Counted from the stretch's first letter, positions 44,090 to 54,133 are shown. The stretch: 64,000 bases of DNA from Roseibaca calidilacus (GCF_001517585.1 NZ_FBYC01000004.1:1755501-1819500), one strand, 5' to 3'. Notes: generated by a model from the sequence alone, not told the origin. Numbers and translations: made by a program.

Positions 44090-45271
44090 ATGTTCCTGCC
44101 CTTCTTCCAAGCGCTGCGCGCCCATCAGGTGCCGGTCAGCCCACGCGAATACTTGGGCTTTCTGGAAGCGGTTCTGGCAGGGCTGGCGACCTATGACATT
44201 GATGGCTTCTACTATCTGGCCCGCGCGGCCATGGTGAAGGACGAACGCCATCTGGACCGCTTTGACCGCGCCTTTGCCGCAAGTTTCGAAGGGGTGGACG
44301 CCATCACCTTTGACGAGATGGTGCAGGCCATGGACCTGCCGCGTGAGTGGCTGGAGAAGCTGGCAGAAAAAACCCTGACGCCAGAGGACATGGCCGAGAT
44401 CAAGGCGCTTGGCGGCTTTGAAAAACTGATGGAGACGTTGAAGCAACGTCTGGAAGAGCAAAAAGCCCGCCATCAGGGCGGCAATAAATGGGTGGGAACG
44501 GCGGGCACTTCTCCTTTCGGGGCCTATGGCTACAACCCCGAAGGCGTGCGCATCGGTCAAGACCGCTCGCGCCACCGCCGCGCTGTCAAGGTCTGGGACA
44601 AGCGGCAGTTCCGCGATCTGGATGGCGACCGCGAATTGGGGACGCGCAACATCAAGGTCGCGCTGAAGGGCTTGCGCAAATGGGCGCGCGATGGGGCCGC
44701 GCAGGAACTGGACCTTGACGGCACGATCCGCGCCACCGCCGAACAAGGCTGGTTGGACGTGAAAACCCGGCCAGAGCGGCGCAATGCGGTCAAGGTGCTG
44801 CTGCTGTTGGATATTGGCGGGTCAATGGATGACCATGTGCAGGCAGTCGAAGACCTGTTCAGCGCCGCGCGTGCCGAATTCAAGCATATGGAACATTTTT
44901 ACTTCCACAATTGCCTGTACGAATTCGTCTGGCGCGACAATGCGCGGCGTTGGACCGAACGCCTGCCCACATGGGATTTGCTGCGCAGCTATGGCAGCGA
45001 CTGGAAGTGCATTTTCGTGGGTGATGCGGCCATGTCACCCTATGAAATTGCCCTGCCCGGCGGCGCTAATGAGCATTGGAACGAAGAAGCCGGTCAAGTC
45101 TGGCTGCACCGCGCCCGCACGCAATGGCCAGACCATCTGTGGATCAACCCCGCGCCGGAAGAACATTGGCGCTACACGCAATCGACCCAGATGATTTCGC
45201 AGATCTTCGAAGGCCGTATGGTCCCGATGACATTGGACGGCATCGGGCGGGGCGTGAAGCTGCTGGGCTGA
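44090..45271 (+). CDS. VWA-domain protein, CoxE-like, partner of MoxR
   Basis: 393 residues from ATG 44090. N-terminal helical domain (about 1-220), then a von Willebrand A domain with MIDAS motif D241-I-G243-G-S245 and the metal-loop region GGANEHWNEE near residue 325. MoxR/VWA pairs assist assembly or metal loading of other proteins. The gene is four bases after the small membrane protein gene and closes the operon. Confidence 0.9.
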   Translation: MFLPFFQALRAHQVPVSPREYLGFLEAVLAGLATYDIDGFYYLARAAMVKDERHLDRFDRAFAASFEGVDAITFDEMVQAMDLPREWLEKLAEKTLTPEDMAEIKALGGFEKLMETLKQRLEEQKARHQGGNKWVGTAGTSPFGAYGYNPEGVRIGQDRSRHRRAVKVWDKRQFRDLDGDRELGTRNIKVALKGLRKWARDGAAQELDLDGTIRATAEQGWLDVKTRPERRNAVKVLLLLDIGGSMDDHVQAVEDLFSAARAEFKHMEHFYFHNCLYEFVWRDNARRWTERLPTWDLLRSYGSDWKCIFVGDAAMSPYEIALPGGANEHWNEEAGQVWLHRARTQWPDHLWINPAPEEHWRYTQSTQMISQIFEGRMVPMTLDGIGRGVKLLG

Positions 45272-45363
45272 GTCGGCATTTTTCTGCCACCCCAATTTGC
45301 ATCATGTGATCGCCTCCCCTACCTGTTCGGTAGTCGCGGACCAACCCGCGCAGATTAGGAGAG

Positions 45364-45747
45364 ATGATGACCTTGAAAACCACTCTGACCGCCGCTGTGC
45401 TCGCTTCTGGACTGGCACTTGGAACCGCGCCTGCCGCCATGGCGCAATCCGAGCCGGATGGGGCCGCCCTGGTGCAAGAAGAGGGGAAGATGGATTCCTT
45501 CGTCACGGCAGCGCTGGCCGTGGACGAAGTGCGCAACACCTACGTGGCGCAGCTTCAGACCATTGAGGATGAAGCGGAACAGCAGGCGCTGATCGAAGAA
45601 GCCAATGAGGCAATCGTTCAGGCCGTGGAAGAAGCCGATGGCATCAACTTGGAAGAATATGTGGCGATTGGTGAAGCCGCAAGCACCGACCCGGAAATTG
45701 CCGCGCAGATTGACGCGCTGATGAGCGAGCGCGCACCGATGGAGTGA
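45364..45747 (+). CDS. DUF4168 secreted protein
   Basis: 127 residues (start 45364; 45367 also possible) with AGGAGAG upstream. Signal peptide ending APAAMAQ (about residues 22-28), then an acidic, helical DUF4168-like domain (FVTAALAVDEVRNTYVAQL ... EYVAIGEAASTDPEIAAQI). Predicted periplasmic. A clear terminator follows. Confidence 0.8.
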   Translation: MMTLKTTLTAAVLASGLALGTAPAAMAQSEPDGAALVQEEGKMDSFVTAALAVDEVRNTYVAQLQTIEDEAEQQALIEEANEAIVQAVEEADGINLEEYVAIGEAASTDPEIAAQIDALMSERAPME

Positions 45748-45767
45748 CGCCACACCGTCACAACGCC

Positions 45768-45797
45768 AAAGGCCGGGCTATTTGCCCGGCCTTTTTT
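45768..45797. terminator. Intrinsic terminator after the DUF4168 gene
   Basis: GGCCGGGC (45771-45778), loop TATTT, GCCCGGCC (45784-45791), then TTTTTT; AAA on the other side. It can stop both the + gene and the converging cyclophilin gene. Confidence 0.88.
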
Positions 45798-45813
45798 GTT
45801 CTATTACATGGAC

Positions 45814-46431
45814 TTAGCGTTCGATCGTCACACGCGCCATGCGGTCTGGATCGCCGGTCACAGCGCCGTTCCCGCCAGTGCCGCGCTTGATGGCATCCAG
45901 CACCTCAAAGCCGTCCATCAACTGGCCAACGACGGTGTATTGACCATTCAGATGCGGCGCGGCCGAGAACATGATGAAGAACTGGCTATTCGCGCTGTCC
46001 GGGCTTTGCGAACGCGCCATGCCGACAACCCCGCGGGCAAAATCCTCGTCCGAGAATTCAGCTTCCAGATCGGGCAGGTCAGACCCGCCCATGCCCCAGA
46101 AACGGGGGTTTCCATCGGCGCCGCCATGCTCCACATCGCCGGTCTGGGCCATGAAGCCTTCGATCACCCGATGGAACACAACACCGTCATAGGCGCCGCT
46201 TTCAGCCAGCGTGACCATGCGGTCAACATGGTTCGGCGCCAGATCATCGCGCAGGGCAATGCGCAGCGTGCCATTCGCCTCGCCCGCGACCTCTATCACC
46301 ATCACGGGGCCGTCATGGTCGGCGGGCACTTCGGTGGTTTGGGCGCTGACCGCGTTCAGGTTCCACCACGACGCCCCCAGAATGGCCAGACCGGCCACGA
46401 ACAACCCCGCAAAGATCAGCTTGTCACGCAT
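45814..46431 (-). CDS. Cyclophilin-type peptidyl-prolyl isomerase, exported/anchored
   Basis: 205 residues from ATG 46431. One hydrophobic N-terminal helix (LIFAGLFVAGLAILGASWW) is a signal anchor. Cyclophilin core: YDGVVFHRVIEGFMAQTGDV and SQFFIMFSAAPHLNGQYTVVG. Overlaps the upstream cyclophilin gene by 8 bases. Envelope-facing copy of a pair. Confidence 0.9.
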   Translation of the reverse strand: MRDKLIFAGLFVAGLAILGASWWNLNAVSAQTTEVPADHDGPVMVIEVAGEANGTLRIALRDDLAPNHVDRMVTLAESGAYDGVVFHRVIEGFMAQTGDVEHGGADGNPRFWGMGGSDLPDLEAEFSDEDFARGVVGMARSQSPDSANSQFFIMFSAAPHLNGQYTVVGQLMDGFEVLDAIKRGTGGNGAVTGDPDRMARVTIER

Positions 46432-46930
46432 CGGCGGCCACCTTGACCGACAGCATCTTGTCCGGGGTTGCAGGCGGTTCGCCGCGCGTGATGGCATCGA
46501 CATGCTCCATACCCGAGATTACCCGGCCATAGACCGTGTATTGCCGGTTCAGGAAATGGTTGTCGTTGAAGTTGATGAAAAACTGGCTGTTGGCGCTGTC
46601 GGGGTTTTGCGAGCGCGCCGCGCCCACAGTGCCCCGGTCATGCGGCACGCCAGAGAATTCGGCCTTCAGGTTCGGCAGGTCCGACCCGCCGGTGCCGCAG
46701 CGGCCGGGGTTGTAGTTCACTTCGGTATTGCCATTGGCCACGTCGCCGGTCTGCGCCATGAACCCGTCGATCACGCGGTGAAATACAACATTGTCGTATT
46801 TGCCCGCGCGCGCCAGTTCCTTCATCCGGGCGCAATGGCCGGGGGCCACGTCGGCCAGCAATTCGATAACGACGGTCCCGTCCTTCAATTCCATCAGGAT
46901 CGTGTTTTCGGGGTCTTTGATCTCGGCCAT
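46424..46930 (-). CDS. ppiB: Cyclophilin-type peptidyl-prolyl isomerase, cytoplasmic
   Basis: 168 residues with no signal peptide. Core residues YDNVVFHRVIDGFMAQTGDV, NSQFFINFNDNHFLNRQYTVYG. Converts Xaa-Pro bonds cis/trans. The paired cytosolic/exported arrangement with the next gene is common in this group. Confidence 0.93.
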   Translation of the reverse strand: MAEIKDPENTILMELKDGTVVIELLADVAPGHCARMKELARAGKYDNVVFHRVIDGFMAQTGDVANGNTEVNYNPGRCGTGGSDLPNLKAEFSGVPHDRGTVGAARSQNPDSANSQFFINFNDNHFLNRQYTVYGRVISGMEHVDAITRGEPPATPDKMLSVKVAADA

Positions 46931-47068
46931 GGGGCGCTCCTGTCTGTTTGCTTGACCCGCAACCTAATCTGGCAAGGGGCCAAGGAAAAGCCCCTTCGCG
47001 GGCGCTGCGACCATTGACCCGCCCAATGGTTTCGCGCCACATAGCGGCAGACCAGACCGGGGGACAGC

Positions 47069-48259
47069 ATGGCTTTCAACACGCTTGACGACATCGCTTT
47101 CGCAGGCCGCACGGCACTTGTGCGGGTGGATATCAACGTGCCGATGGCCAATGGCCGCGTGACAGATGCCACCAGGATTGACCGCATCTTGCCGACGATC
47201 CGCCACATCACCGAAGCTGGCGGCAAGGTCGTGCTGCTGGCGCATTTCGACCGGCCCAAGGGGCAGCGCGTGCCCGAAATGTCGCTATCGCTTGTCCGGC
47301 CCGCGCTGGAAGCGGCCTTGGGCCATCCCGTTGGCTTTGCCGAGGATTGCATCGGGATGCCTGCCAAGAAAGCGGTCGCGGCCATGGAAGCGGGCGATGT
47401 GCTGTTGCTAGAAAACACGCGCTTTCACGCTGGTGAAGAAAAGAATGACAAAATGCTTGCGGCGGGCATAGCGGCCCTTGGCGATATTTTCGTGAACGAT
47501 GCCTTTTCGGCTGCGCATCGGGCACATGCTTCGACCACCGGGGTGGCAGAGCTGATGGAAAACTGCGCCGGTCGCCTGATGGAGGCCGAATTGACCGCGC
47601 TGGAAAAGGCGCTTGGCACGCCTGAACGCCCGGTGGCGGCGGTGGTGGGCGGGGCCAAGGTCTCGACCAAGCTGGACCTGTTGTCGAACCTGATCGGGCG
47701 GGTCGATCATCTGATCATCGGCGGCGGCATGGCCAACACATTTCTGGTCGCCCAAGGGCGCGAGATCGGCACGTCGCTGGCAGAGCGCGACATGACCGAC
47801 ACCGCGCGCGACATCATGGCCAAGGCAAGTGATGCGGGCTGCACCATCCACCTGCCACGCGACATTGTGGTGGCGCGCGAATTCGCCGAAGGGGCCGCGT
47901 CGGAAACGCTGCCGGTCGATCAATGCCCGGCAGATACGATGATCCTTGATGCCGGGCCCGACACCGTTGCCGCAATCAAGGAACTGTTCGCCGGATGCCG
48001 GACACTGGTCTGGAACGGGCCGCTGGGAGCGTTCGAGATTGCCCCTTTCGACATGGCCACCAACGCCGCAGCACGGGCCGCGGCAGAGTTGACAGAAGCC
48101 GGCGCGCTGATTTCGGTTGCCGGCGGGGGCGATACGGTCGCGGCGCTGAATAAGGCCGGTGCGGCGGAACGCTTCAGCTATGTCTCGACCGCTGGGGGCG
48201 CTTTTTTGGAATGGCTGGAAGGCAAGACCCTGCCCGGCGTTGCCGCGTTGGAGGTCTGA
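47069..48259 (+). CDS. pgk: Phosphoglycerate kinase
   Basis: 396 residues. Substrate-binding VRVDINVPM and HFDRPKGQ near the N-terminus, basic patch residues [14 protein letters not shown], and the nucleotide site [13 protein letters not shown] at the C-terminus. The ATG at 47069 has GGGGGA upstream. Makes ATP in glycolysis or consumes it in gluconeogenesis. A 3-base gap leads to the next gene. Confidence 0.97.
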   Translation: MAFNTLDDIAFAGRTALVRVDINVPMANGRVTDATRIDRILPTIRHITEAGGKVVLLAHFDRPKGQRVPEMSLSLVRPALEAALGHPVGFAEDCIGMPAKKAVAAMEAGDVLLLENTRFHAGEEKNDKMLAAGIAALGDIFVNDAFSAAHRAHASTTGVAELMENCAGRLMEAELTALEKALGTPERPVAAVVGGAKVSTKLDLLSNLIGRVDHLIIGGGMANTFLVAQGREIGTSLAERDMTDTARDIMAKASDAGCTIHLPRDIVVAREFAEGAASETLPVDQCPADTMILDAGPDTVAAIKELFAGCRTLVWNGPLGAFEIAPFDMATNAAARAAAELTEAGALISVAGGGDTVAALNKAGAAERFSYVSTAGGAFLEWLEGKTLPGVAALEV

Positions 48260-48262
48260 GCC

Positions 48263-48478
48263 ATGGACATGATCGTCTGGGCCGGGGCGGTGCTGTCACT
48301 GGCCGGCGTCGCGGGGCTGGTCTGGTGCATACTGTATGTGATGCGGCTGCGCCGCAAGGCACTTGACGACGCCACGATGCGCAGCCGGATGCAAAAGGCC
48401 GTCCTGGTAAATTTCGCGGCGCTGGCCGTATCGACCTTGGGCTTGATGATGGTGGTCATCGGAATTTTCCTGTCCTGA
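48263..48478 (+). CDS. Small membrane protein after pgk
   Basis: 71 residues, two hydrophobic helices (about 3-27 and 46-69) around a basic loop (MRLRRKALDDATMRSRMQK). Start 3 bases after pgk, so likely co-transcribed. Not matched to a named family by me. Confidence 0.75.
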   Translation: MDMIVWAGAVLSLAGVAGLVWCILYVMRLRRKALDDATMRSRMQKAVLVNFAALAVSTLGLMMVVIGIFLS

Positions 48479-48568
48479 GGGATTCCCGCGCGGAATGTTT
48501 TGTGGCATGGTGACACTGTAAGGGTCAGAGCATAACTAACCCGTCCATTGCACGAGCAGGACAACCCA

Positions 48569-48865
48569 ATGCGCAAGACACGCCCGGCGATCGGGGCGCT
48601 TTTCTTTTTCGGGACAGCGCTGGTGCTGGCCTTGTATTTCACCTTTGCGGCGGTGCAGGGCAGCTTCGGGCTGTTCAACAGGGTGCAGGTGCAGGCAGAG
48701 AATGCCGAACTGATGCAACGCCGCGACCGGTTGCAGGTGGAATTGTCGCAGCTTCAAAACAAAACCACGCGGCTGTCCGATGACTATCTGGACCTTGACC
48801 TCTTGGATGAACGCGCGCGCGACGTTCTGGGGCTGACCCGCCCGGATGACGTGATTATTCGCTGA
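48569..48865 (+). CDS. ftsB: FtsB/DivIC-like septum formation initiator
   Basis: 98 residues from ATG 48569. One membrane helix (about 8-27) followed by a coiled coil (VQVQAENAELMQRRDRLQVELSQLQ, given in parts), then the conserved short C-terminal DLLDERARDVLGL. Part of the FtsQLB complex in cell division. In relatives it often precedes pdhA; here that gene is not next. Confidence 0.85.
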   Translation: MRKTRPAIGALFFFGTALVLALYFTFAAVQGSFGLFNRVQVQAENAELMQRRDRLQVELSQLQNKTTRLSDDYLDLDLLDERARDVLGLTRPDDVIIR

Positions 48866-49024
48866 CCTGCGGCGCGGCCCGCCGTGCAGGGGCGCTCTGG
48901 CAGCGCATCGGCGGGCGGCCTGCATGCGAGCGTGCCACATTCCTTCACAGTCACGCGCGACACGCCAAAGTTTTGCGGTCACATAGCTTTACGCACAGCC
49001 TGACAGCGTTCAGCGCGACAGGGT
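48866..49024. other. Gene-free stretch between ftsB and the sugar transferase
   Basis: About 160 bases with only GC-rich self-complementary pieces (GGCGGGCGGCCTGC region near 48910). No convincing gene, terminator T-run or known RNA was seen. Confidence 0.3.
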
Positions 49025-50461
49025 TTAATAGGCGTTTTCACCGCTTAGAACGGCGGGTAGCGTCAGCACCAGAATGCGCATGTCCAGCCAAGGCGACCAA
49101 GTGTCGATGTAATCCAAATCGCTGGCAAGACGGCGGCGGATATCTTCTGGCCGCGTGACCGCGCCGCGAAAGCCGCGGATCTGCGCCAGCCCGGTCAGCC
49201 CCGGTTTGACCTTGTGCCGCGCGGCGTAGCCCGCCGCCACGGCGGCGAAATCCAGATCATGGCTGCGCGCGCCGACCGCGTGCGGGCGCGGCCCAACCAG
49301 CGACATGTCACCGGCCAGAACATTGAACAATTGCGGCAACTCATCCAGCGATGTGCGGCGCAGAAAGCGGCCAACACGCGTGACGCGGGCGTCATTGCGC
49401 GCTACGGGGTTACGCGCGCTATCATCGCGCAGCGCGTGGTGCAGGCTGCGGAACTTCAGCGCGGTGAAGGGCGCGCCGACATAGCCTTCGCGCAACTGGC
49501 GAAACAGGATCGGACCGGGGCTGTCCAGCCGGATTGCCAGCGCGATCAGCGCCATCAGCGGCAAGGCCACCACCATCAGCACCCCGCCCAGCACCAAATC
49601 GAAGCCGCGTTTGAACAACGCATCACGCCCCCGCAAGGGGCGGTCGAACAGGTCGAGCAACGCCAGCCCGCCCAGCCAGCGATACGAGCGCGGGCGCAAA
49701 CCCAGCTTGCTGTCATGCGGCGCCAGCCGAATATCGACCGGCAGCACCCAGAGCGGGGCAAGAATTTGCACGATACGGTCTTCGGCCCGCGGGGGCATGG
49801 TGACAATGACCATATCGACCGATTGCCGAGCGATGAAATCGGGCAGATCAGCCATGCGGCCAAGCCTTGGGACACCCATTTGCATTTGCGGCGAGCGCGC
49901 GCCATCCCGGTCGTCGAACAGGCCCAGCACCCGCACGCCCTGCCCGTGCAGCCGGGACAGATGTTCAAGCGTGGCGCGCGCTTCTTCCCCGCCACCGGCG
50001 ATGACTATGCGCAAGCTGATACGCCCGTGCCACGTGCCGACCCGGAACAGCGGCACAAGCATTGTGCGCCATAGCGCCGCCATAGCTGCCGCGACCGCCC
50101 AAAGCGCACAGCCCGGCATATGAAAGGCCCACCATCCGGCCCCCGCCAGCAGCGCCAGAACCGCCCAGAGCCGCGCCCCGTCCACCCGGTCATAGCCCGC
50201 AAGGGGGGCGGCGCTGTCAGGCCGGGTCAGCAGCATTCCCAGCCACAGCCCCGACAGGCCAAGCACCAGCGATGGCGCTGCCGCCAAGACCGGCAGCGCG
50301 GCCAAGCCAAACGACATGGCCACCAGCCCCAAGCCTGCCAGCGCAAAGACCCATTCCAGAAAACGCGCGATTTCGACCGCGCGCGCAGGCGAAAGCCGCC
50401 AGCGCACCCCGCCAAGCGGTTGCGCGCCCAGACCCAATGAACCGGATGGCAATTGCTGCAT
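49025..50461 (-). CDS. Polyprenyl-phosphate sugar phosphotransferase (exopolysaccharide initiation)
   Basis: 478 residues. N-terminal hydrophobic region (about 4-5 helices up to 130), a Rossmann-like middle domain, then the PHPT bacterial sugar transferase domain: FKRGFDLVLGGVLMVVALPL, KFRSLH, RTSLDELPQLFNVLAGDMSLVGPRP and KPGLTGLAQIRG. It transfers a sugar-1-phosphate from UDP-sugar onto undecaprenyl phosphate to start exopolysaccharide. No other polysaccharide genes are near. Confidence 0.9.
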   Translation of the reverse strand: MQQLPSGSLGLGAQPLGGVRWRLSPARAVEIARFLEWVFALAGLGLVAMSFGLAALPVLAAAPSLVLGLSGLWLGMLLTRPDSAAPLAGYDRVDGARLWAVLALLAGAGWWAFHMPGCALWAVAAAMAALWRTMLVPLFRVGTWHGRISLRIVIAGGGEEARATLEHLSRLHGQGVRVLGLFDDRDGARSPQMQMGVPRLGRMADLPDFIARQSVDMVIVTMPPRAEDRIVQILAPLWVLPVDIRLAPHDSKLGLRPRSYRWLGGLALLDLFDRPLRGRDALFKRGFDLVLGGVLMVVALPLMALIALAIRLDSPGPILFRQLREGYVGAPFTALKFRSLHHALRDDSARNPVARNDARVTRVGRFLRRTSLDELPQLFNVLAGDMSLVGPRPHAVGARSHDLDFAAVAAGYAARHKVKPGLTGLAQIRGFRGAVTRPEDIRRRLASDLDYIDTWSPWLDMRILVLTLPAVLSGENAY

Positions 50462-50521
50462 GATGGCCCGTCCCTAATGTTCCGGGGCACGCTACAGCGC
50501 GGCGGTTAAAGGCGCGTAAAA

Positions 50522-50912
50522 ATGCGGATGGCCTGTAAGCCGGGTTCTGTCCGGGGGGCTTGCGCCCCCTTGGATGACCATTCATCTGCCCCCATGCTTG
50601 CGCGTGGGGGTCAAGCTGCCAACCCGGACCTCGGGCTGAAGCGGCCCTGCGGCGGTATCCCCGAAGGGACCGGACCCGCGCGAAGTCCCTATTCGGCATT
50701 GCTCCCGGTGGGGCTTGCCATGCCGGTCCGGTTGCCCGTCCCGCGGTGGGCTCTTACCCCACCGTTTCACCCTTGCCATGCGTGCATGGCGGTCTGTTCT
50801 CTGTGGCGCTGTCCCTCGGGTTGCCCCGGCCGGGCGTTACCCGGCACCGTCGCTTCATGGAGCCCGGACTTTCCTCGAAGGCGCACCTCCGCGGTCATCC
50901 GGCCATCCGCAT
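50522..50912 (-). ncRNA. rnpB: RNase P RNA (class A)
   Basis: Read on the minus strand, the 5' end pairs with the 3' end (GCGGATGGCC at 50901-50910 with GGCCATCCGC at 50524-50533, P1). The universal core GAGGAAAGTCCGGGCTCC is present near 50880, followed by ACAGAGAACAGACCGCC, and the 3' core AGAACCCGGCTTACAG near 50530-50550. T-run TTTTT follows the 3' end. It processes the 5' leader of tRNA. Ends are set by P1 pairing and may be off by a few bases. Confidence 0.95.
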
Positions 50913-51017
50913 CGGCGTTGCGCATAAGCTGCGCGGCCGGTTTGGTCAATGCCCCTCACCCCTTGTCGCCCTGCCCGGCCTGCACTAAGCAAGTGACAAG
51001 GCAACCATGGGGCGATC

Positions 51018-51803
51018 ATGCGAATTCTGGTAACGAATGACGATGGAATCAACGCGCCCGGTCTGAAAGTTCTGGAAGAGATCGCGGCCCGCATTGCCGG
51101 ACCGACAGGCGAGGTCTGGGTTGTCGCGCCTGCATTCGAGCAATCGGGCGTGGGTCATTGCATTAGCTACACCCACCCGATGTTGCTGAGCAAACTGGAT
51201 TATCGCCGCTATGCCGCCGAAGGCAGCCCTGCCGATTGTGTGCTGGCCGGGTTTTATGACGTGTTGCAAGGCGCGCGCCCCGATCTGGTGCTGTCGGGCG
51301 TGAACCGCGGCAATAACGCGGCGGAAAACGTGCTCTATTCCGGCACGGTCGGCGGCGCGATGGAAGCGGCCCTGCAAGGCCTGCCCGCAATTGCCCTGTC
51401 GCAGTTCATGGGCCCGGAAACAGAAGAGCTTGCATCGCCGTTCGACGCCGCCATCGGCCATGGCGAGGCCGTGGTGCGCGCGCTTCTGGACAAGGCACCT
51501 TGGGACCAAGACGATTACCGCCTGTTCTATAACGTCAATTTCCCGCCCATCGGGCGCGATGCGGTCAAGGGCATAAAGGTCGTGCGGCAAGGCTACCGCA
51601 AGGACACGTTTTTCGGCGTGGAACCGCAAATGTCGCCCTCTGGGCGGCGGTTTTTGTGGATAAAGGGCGGCCCACAACACATGCCCACGGCACCCGGCAC
51701 CGATGCGGCGGCCAATCTGGACGGCTACATTTCTGTCACGCCCATGCGCGCGGACCTGACCGCCGAAGACGCGCTGGACGATGTGCGAAAGGCACTGGAA
51801 TGA
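51018..51803 (+). CDS. surE: 5'/3'-nucleotidase SurE
   Basis: 261 residues. N-terminal metal site [16 protein letters not shown], then [13 protein letters not shown] and SGVNRGNN. Releases phosphate from nucleotides; part of a stationary-phase survival set. The stop overlaps the pcm start (ATGA). Confidence 0.96.
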   Translation: MRILVTNDDGINAPGLKVLEEIAARIAGPTGEVWVVAPAFEQSGVGHCISYTHPMLLSKLDYRRYAAEGSPADCVLAGFYDVLQGARPDLVLSGVNRGNNAAENVLYSGTVGGAMEAALQGLPAIALSQFMGPETEELASPFDAAIGHGEAVVRALLDKAPWDQDDYRLFYNVNFPPIGRDAVKGIKVVRQGYRKDTFFGVEPQMSPSGRRFLWIKGGPQHMPTAPGTDAAANLDGYISVTPMRADLTAEDALDDVRKALE

Positions 51804-52456
51804 GTGACGCAACCGACCCGACGCCCGACGCGCAGGAAGCGCGGATGCGGTTTATCTACACGCTGCGATCGCGCGGGGTGACGGATATGCGGGTGTTGCA
51901 GGCGATGGAAAAGATCGACCGCTCGGCCTTTCTGACAGGCCTGTTCCGCGAACGCGCCTATGAGGACACGCCGCTGCCCATTGCCTGCGGGCAAACCATT
52001 AGCCAGCCGTCGGTGGTCGCGCTGATGACAGAGGCGCTGGATGTCGGGCCGCGCGACAAGGTTCTGGAAGTGGGCACCGGGTCTGGCTATCAGGCCGCGA
52101 TCCTCAGCCAGCTTGCGCGGCGGGTCTATACGGTCGAACGCCATCGCGCGCTGGCAAAACAGGCCCAAGGCGTGTTCGATGCGCTGGGGCTTGTGAATAT
52201 TACCGCCATCGTGGGCGACGGCTCTCATGGGTTGCCCGATCAGGCACCGTTTGATCGCATCATCGTGACTGCGGCGGCAGAGGACCCTCCCGGCCCTCTC
52301 TTGGCGCAACTCAAGATTGGCGGTATCATGGTGGTTCCTGTTGGACAGTCGGATACGGTTCAGAACCTGATCCGGGTGCATCGGCAGGAAACAGGGTTCG
52401 AGTATGAGGAATTGCGCGCCGTGCGGTTTGTGCCCTTGGTCGAAGGGCTGGGATGA
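51800..52456 (+). CDS. pcm: Protein-L-isoaspartate O-methyltransferase
   Basis: 218 residues from ATG 51800, overlapping surE by four bases; a long upstream in-frame extension is rejected. SAM-binding [23 protein letters not shown] marks [17 protein letters not shown] and [14 protein letters not shown]. Starts repair of isoaspartyl damage in proteins. surE-pcm-nlpD order is typical. Confidence 0.95.
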   Translation: MSDATDPTPDAQEARMRFIYTLRSRGVTDMRVLQAMEKIDRSAFLTGLFRERAYEDTPLPIACGQTISQPSVVALMTEALDVGPRDKVLEVGTGSGYQAAILSQLARRVYTVERHRALAKQAQGVFDALGLVNITAIVGDGSHGLPDQAPFDRIIVTAAAEDPPGPLLAQLKIGGIMVVPVGQSDTVQNLIRVHRQETGFEYEELRAVRFVPLVEGLG

Positions 52457-52508
52457 CCGCGCCAAGAGCCGGAACGGCCTAGGCGCCAGAGCAGAAGGGT
52501 AAAGGGAC

Positions 52509-53639
52509 ATGCGACAGACACGCCCGGTTTTGATAACAGCGGCCACCGCCCTGCTGGCGCTGACCGCCTGCGGCAATTTCGATCTGGATATGCGCAGCGC
52601 AACCAACGGGTTTTCAACTGCCGATGCCGCGCGCCAGCCAAGCGCGGACCGTCCAAAGGCGGATGCGCGCGGGATCATTACCTACCCGGATTACCAAGTT
52701 GTCGTCGCGCGCGGGGGCGATACGGTGCAAACCGTGGCAGAGCGTCTGGGCCTGAACCCGGTCGAATTGGCGCGCCACAATGCCCTGACCCCCGACACGA
52801 CGCTGCGCGGGGGCGAAGTGCTTGCCTTGCCACGCAAGGTGGATGCGGGCGAAGACATTGCCGTCACCACGCTGGCAGAATCCGCGATCACGCGCGCCGA
52901 AAATGGCGATGATGCGCCGGAACCCGCCGCGCGCGCCGATGGTCCGCAACCGACGCAGCACCGGGTGGAACGCGGCGAAACCGCGTTCCAGATCGCACGG
53001 CTCTATAGCGTCAGCCCGCGGGCCTTGGCGGATTGGAATGGCCTGAACCCGGAAATGGAAGTGCGCGAAGGCCAAGTGCTGATGATCCCGGTCGCGGCGC
53101 AACTGGAGCGCGCTCAGGAAGAAGAACCGGTCACACCACCGGGCAGCGGCAGCCCAACGCCGCCGCCGCCTTCTGCCTCTACCCCGATGCCGGAACCGGA
53201 ACCGCCTGCCGAAGTAGCCGACCGGCAGGCCGAAGAATCGCGCCCGCCCTCGCCCCAACTGGAACAAGAACGCACCGAACCCGCGACGACGACGAACTTT
53301 GCCATGCCGGTCGATGGCCGAATCATTCGCGCCTATGCACCGGGGCGCAATGACGGCATCGGGATCGCGGCCAGTGCGGGCACGAATGTGCGCGCTGCGC
53401 AAGCGGGCACGGTCGCCGCTGTCACCAAGACAACGACGGGCGTGAATATCCTAGTGCTAAGCCACGCAGACAACCTGCTGACAGTTTACGCCAATATCGA
53501 TACGCTCGCGGTCGAAAAAGGCGCACGCGTCACGCGTGGCCAGTCAATTGCCAAGGTGGCCGCGGGCGACCCGAGCTTCCTGCATTTTGAAGTGCGCAAC
53601 GGGCAAGACAGTGTGGACCCGATGCGCTACCTGCAATAA
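52509..53639 (+). CDS. nlpD: NlpD-type lipoprotein: two LysM and a degenerate LytM domain
   Basis: 376 residues. Lipobox LTAC within the first 21 residues. LysM repeats at about 60-107 and 153-200, a Pro-rich linker, then an M23/LytM domain (about 265-376). In active M23 enzymes the metal site has H..D and HxH. Here the HxH spot reads F357-L-H359, and the first-ligand region NDGIGI has no His, so the domain is probably inactive and acts as amidase activator, as in NlpD/EnvC. Confidence 0.9.
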   Translation: MRQTRPVLITAATALLALTACGNFDLDMRSATNGFSTADAARQPSADRPKADARGIITYPDYQVVVARGGDTVQTVAERLGLNPVELARHNALTPDTTLRGGEVLALPRKVDAGEDIAVTTLAESAITRAENGDDAPEPAARADGPQPTQHRVERGETAFQIARLYSVSPRALADWNGLNPEMEVREGQVLMIPVAAQLERAQEEEPVTPPGSGSPTPPPPSASTPMPEPEPPAEVADRQAEESRPPSPQLEQERTEPATTTNFAMPVDGRIIRAYAPGRNDGIGIAASAGTNVRAAQAGTVAAVTKTTTGVNILVLSHADNLLTVYANIDTLAVEKGARVTRGQSIAKVAAGDPSFLHFEVRNGQDSVDPMRYLQ

Positions 53640-53644
53640 CCGCG

Positions 53645-54133
53645 TTAGGAGGCACGCGCCACGCCGTCGGGCGCTGTGTCGGCTGATGGCAGCGGGATGG
53701 TGTTTTCCGCGTCAAACAACATGGACAACCGTTCCGTGGCGGCAAGCAGCATGGCTTGTTCCCATGGCGCAAGCTGTTCAAACCGCTGTGTAAAGCGATC
53801 GTGCAACGGGTCGGGCGTCTGGTCCAGCAGGTCGCGCCCGGCGTCTGTCAAGATGACCCAGACCGCACGCCGGTCTGCCTGACGGCGTTCACGCCGCACG
53901 AAACCACGCGCTTCCAGCCGGTCGATCTGCACAGAGATGGTGGCCTGCCCGACGCCGAGCGCGCGGGAAATATCGCGCGGCATCTCCTGCCCTTTGCGGC
54001 GCAGGGTGTGCAAAACCAGAAGCTGCGCCTGCGTCAGCCCCGAAGCACGCGCCATGGCGCGCTCATTGCCCTCTAGCGCGTGTAAAATTCGTCGCAAAGC
54101 GATCAAGGTATCGGATGAGCGTTCAATCACCAC
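53645..54133 (-). CDS. ectR: MarR-family regulator of ectoine genes
   Basis: 162 residues, start GTG 54133 or 54130 (GGAGG lies immediately upstream). Winged helix with DISRALGVGQATISVQIDRLE and the wing RRERRQADRRAVWVILTDAG, the MarR signature. Divergent from ectA. EctR-type MarR proteins repress ectABC in methylotrophs; here the same arrangement is seen, and its operator is probably in the intergenic space. Confidence 0.85.
   Translation of the reverse strand: MVIERSSDTLIALRRILHALEGNERAMARASGLTQAQLLVLHTLRRKGQEMPRDISRALGVGQATISVQIDRLEARGFVRRERRQADRRAVWVILTDAGRDLLDQTPDPLHDRFTQRFEQLAPWEQAMLLAATERLSMLFDAENTIPLPSADTAPDGVARAS

Noticed and set aside
50522-51040. Plus-strand frame over the RNase P RNA
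   Set aside because: The region is rnpB by its conserved core and P1 pairing; the frame is accidental.
51656-51799. Upstream extension of pcm
   Set aside because: It lies inside surE and the ATGA overlap at 51800 gives the usual family start.
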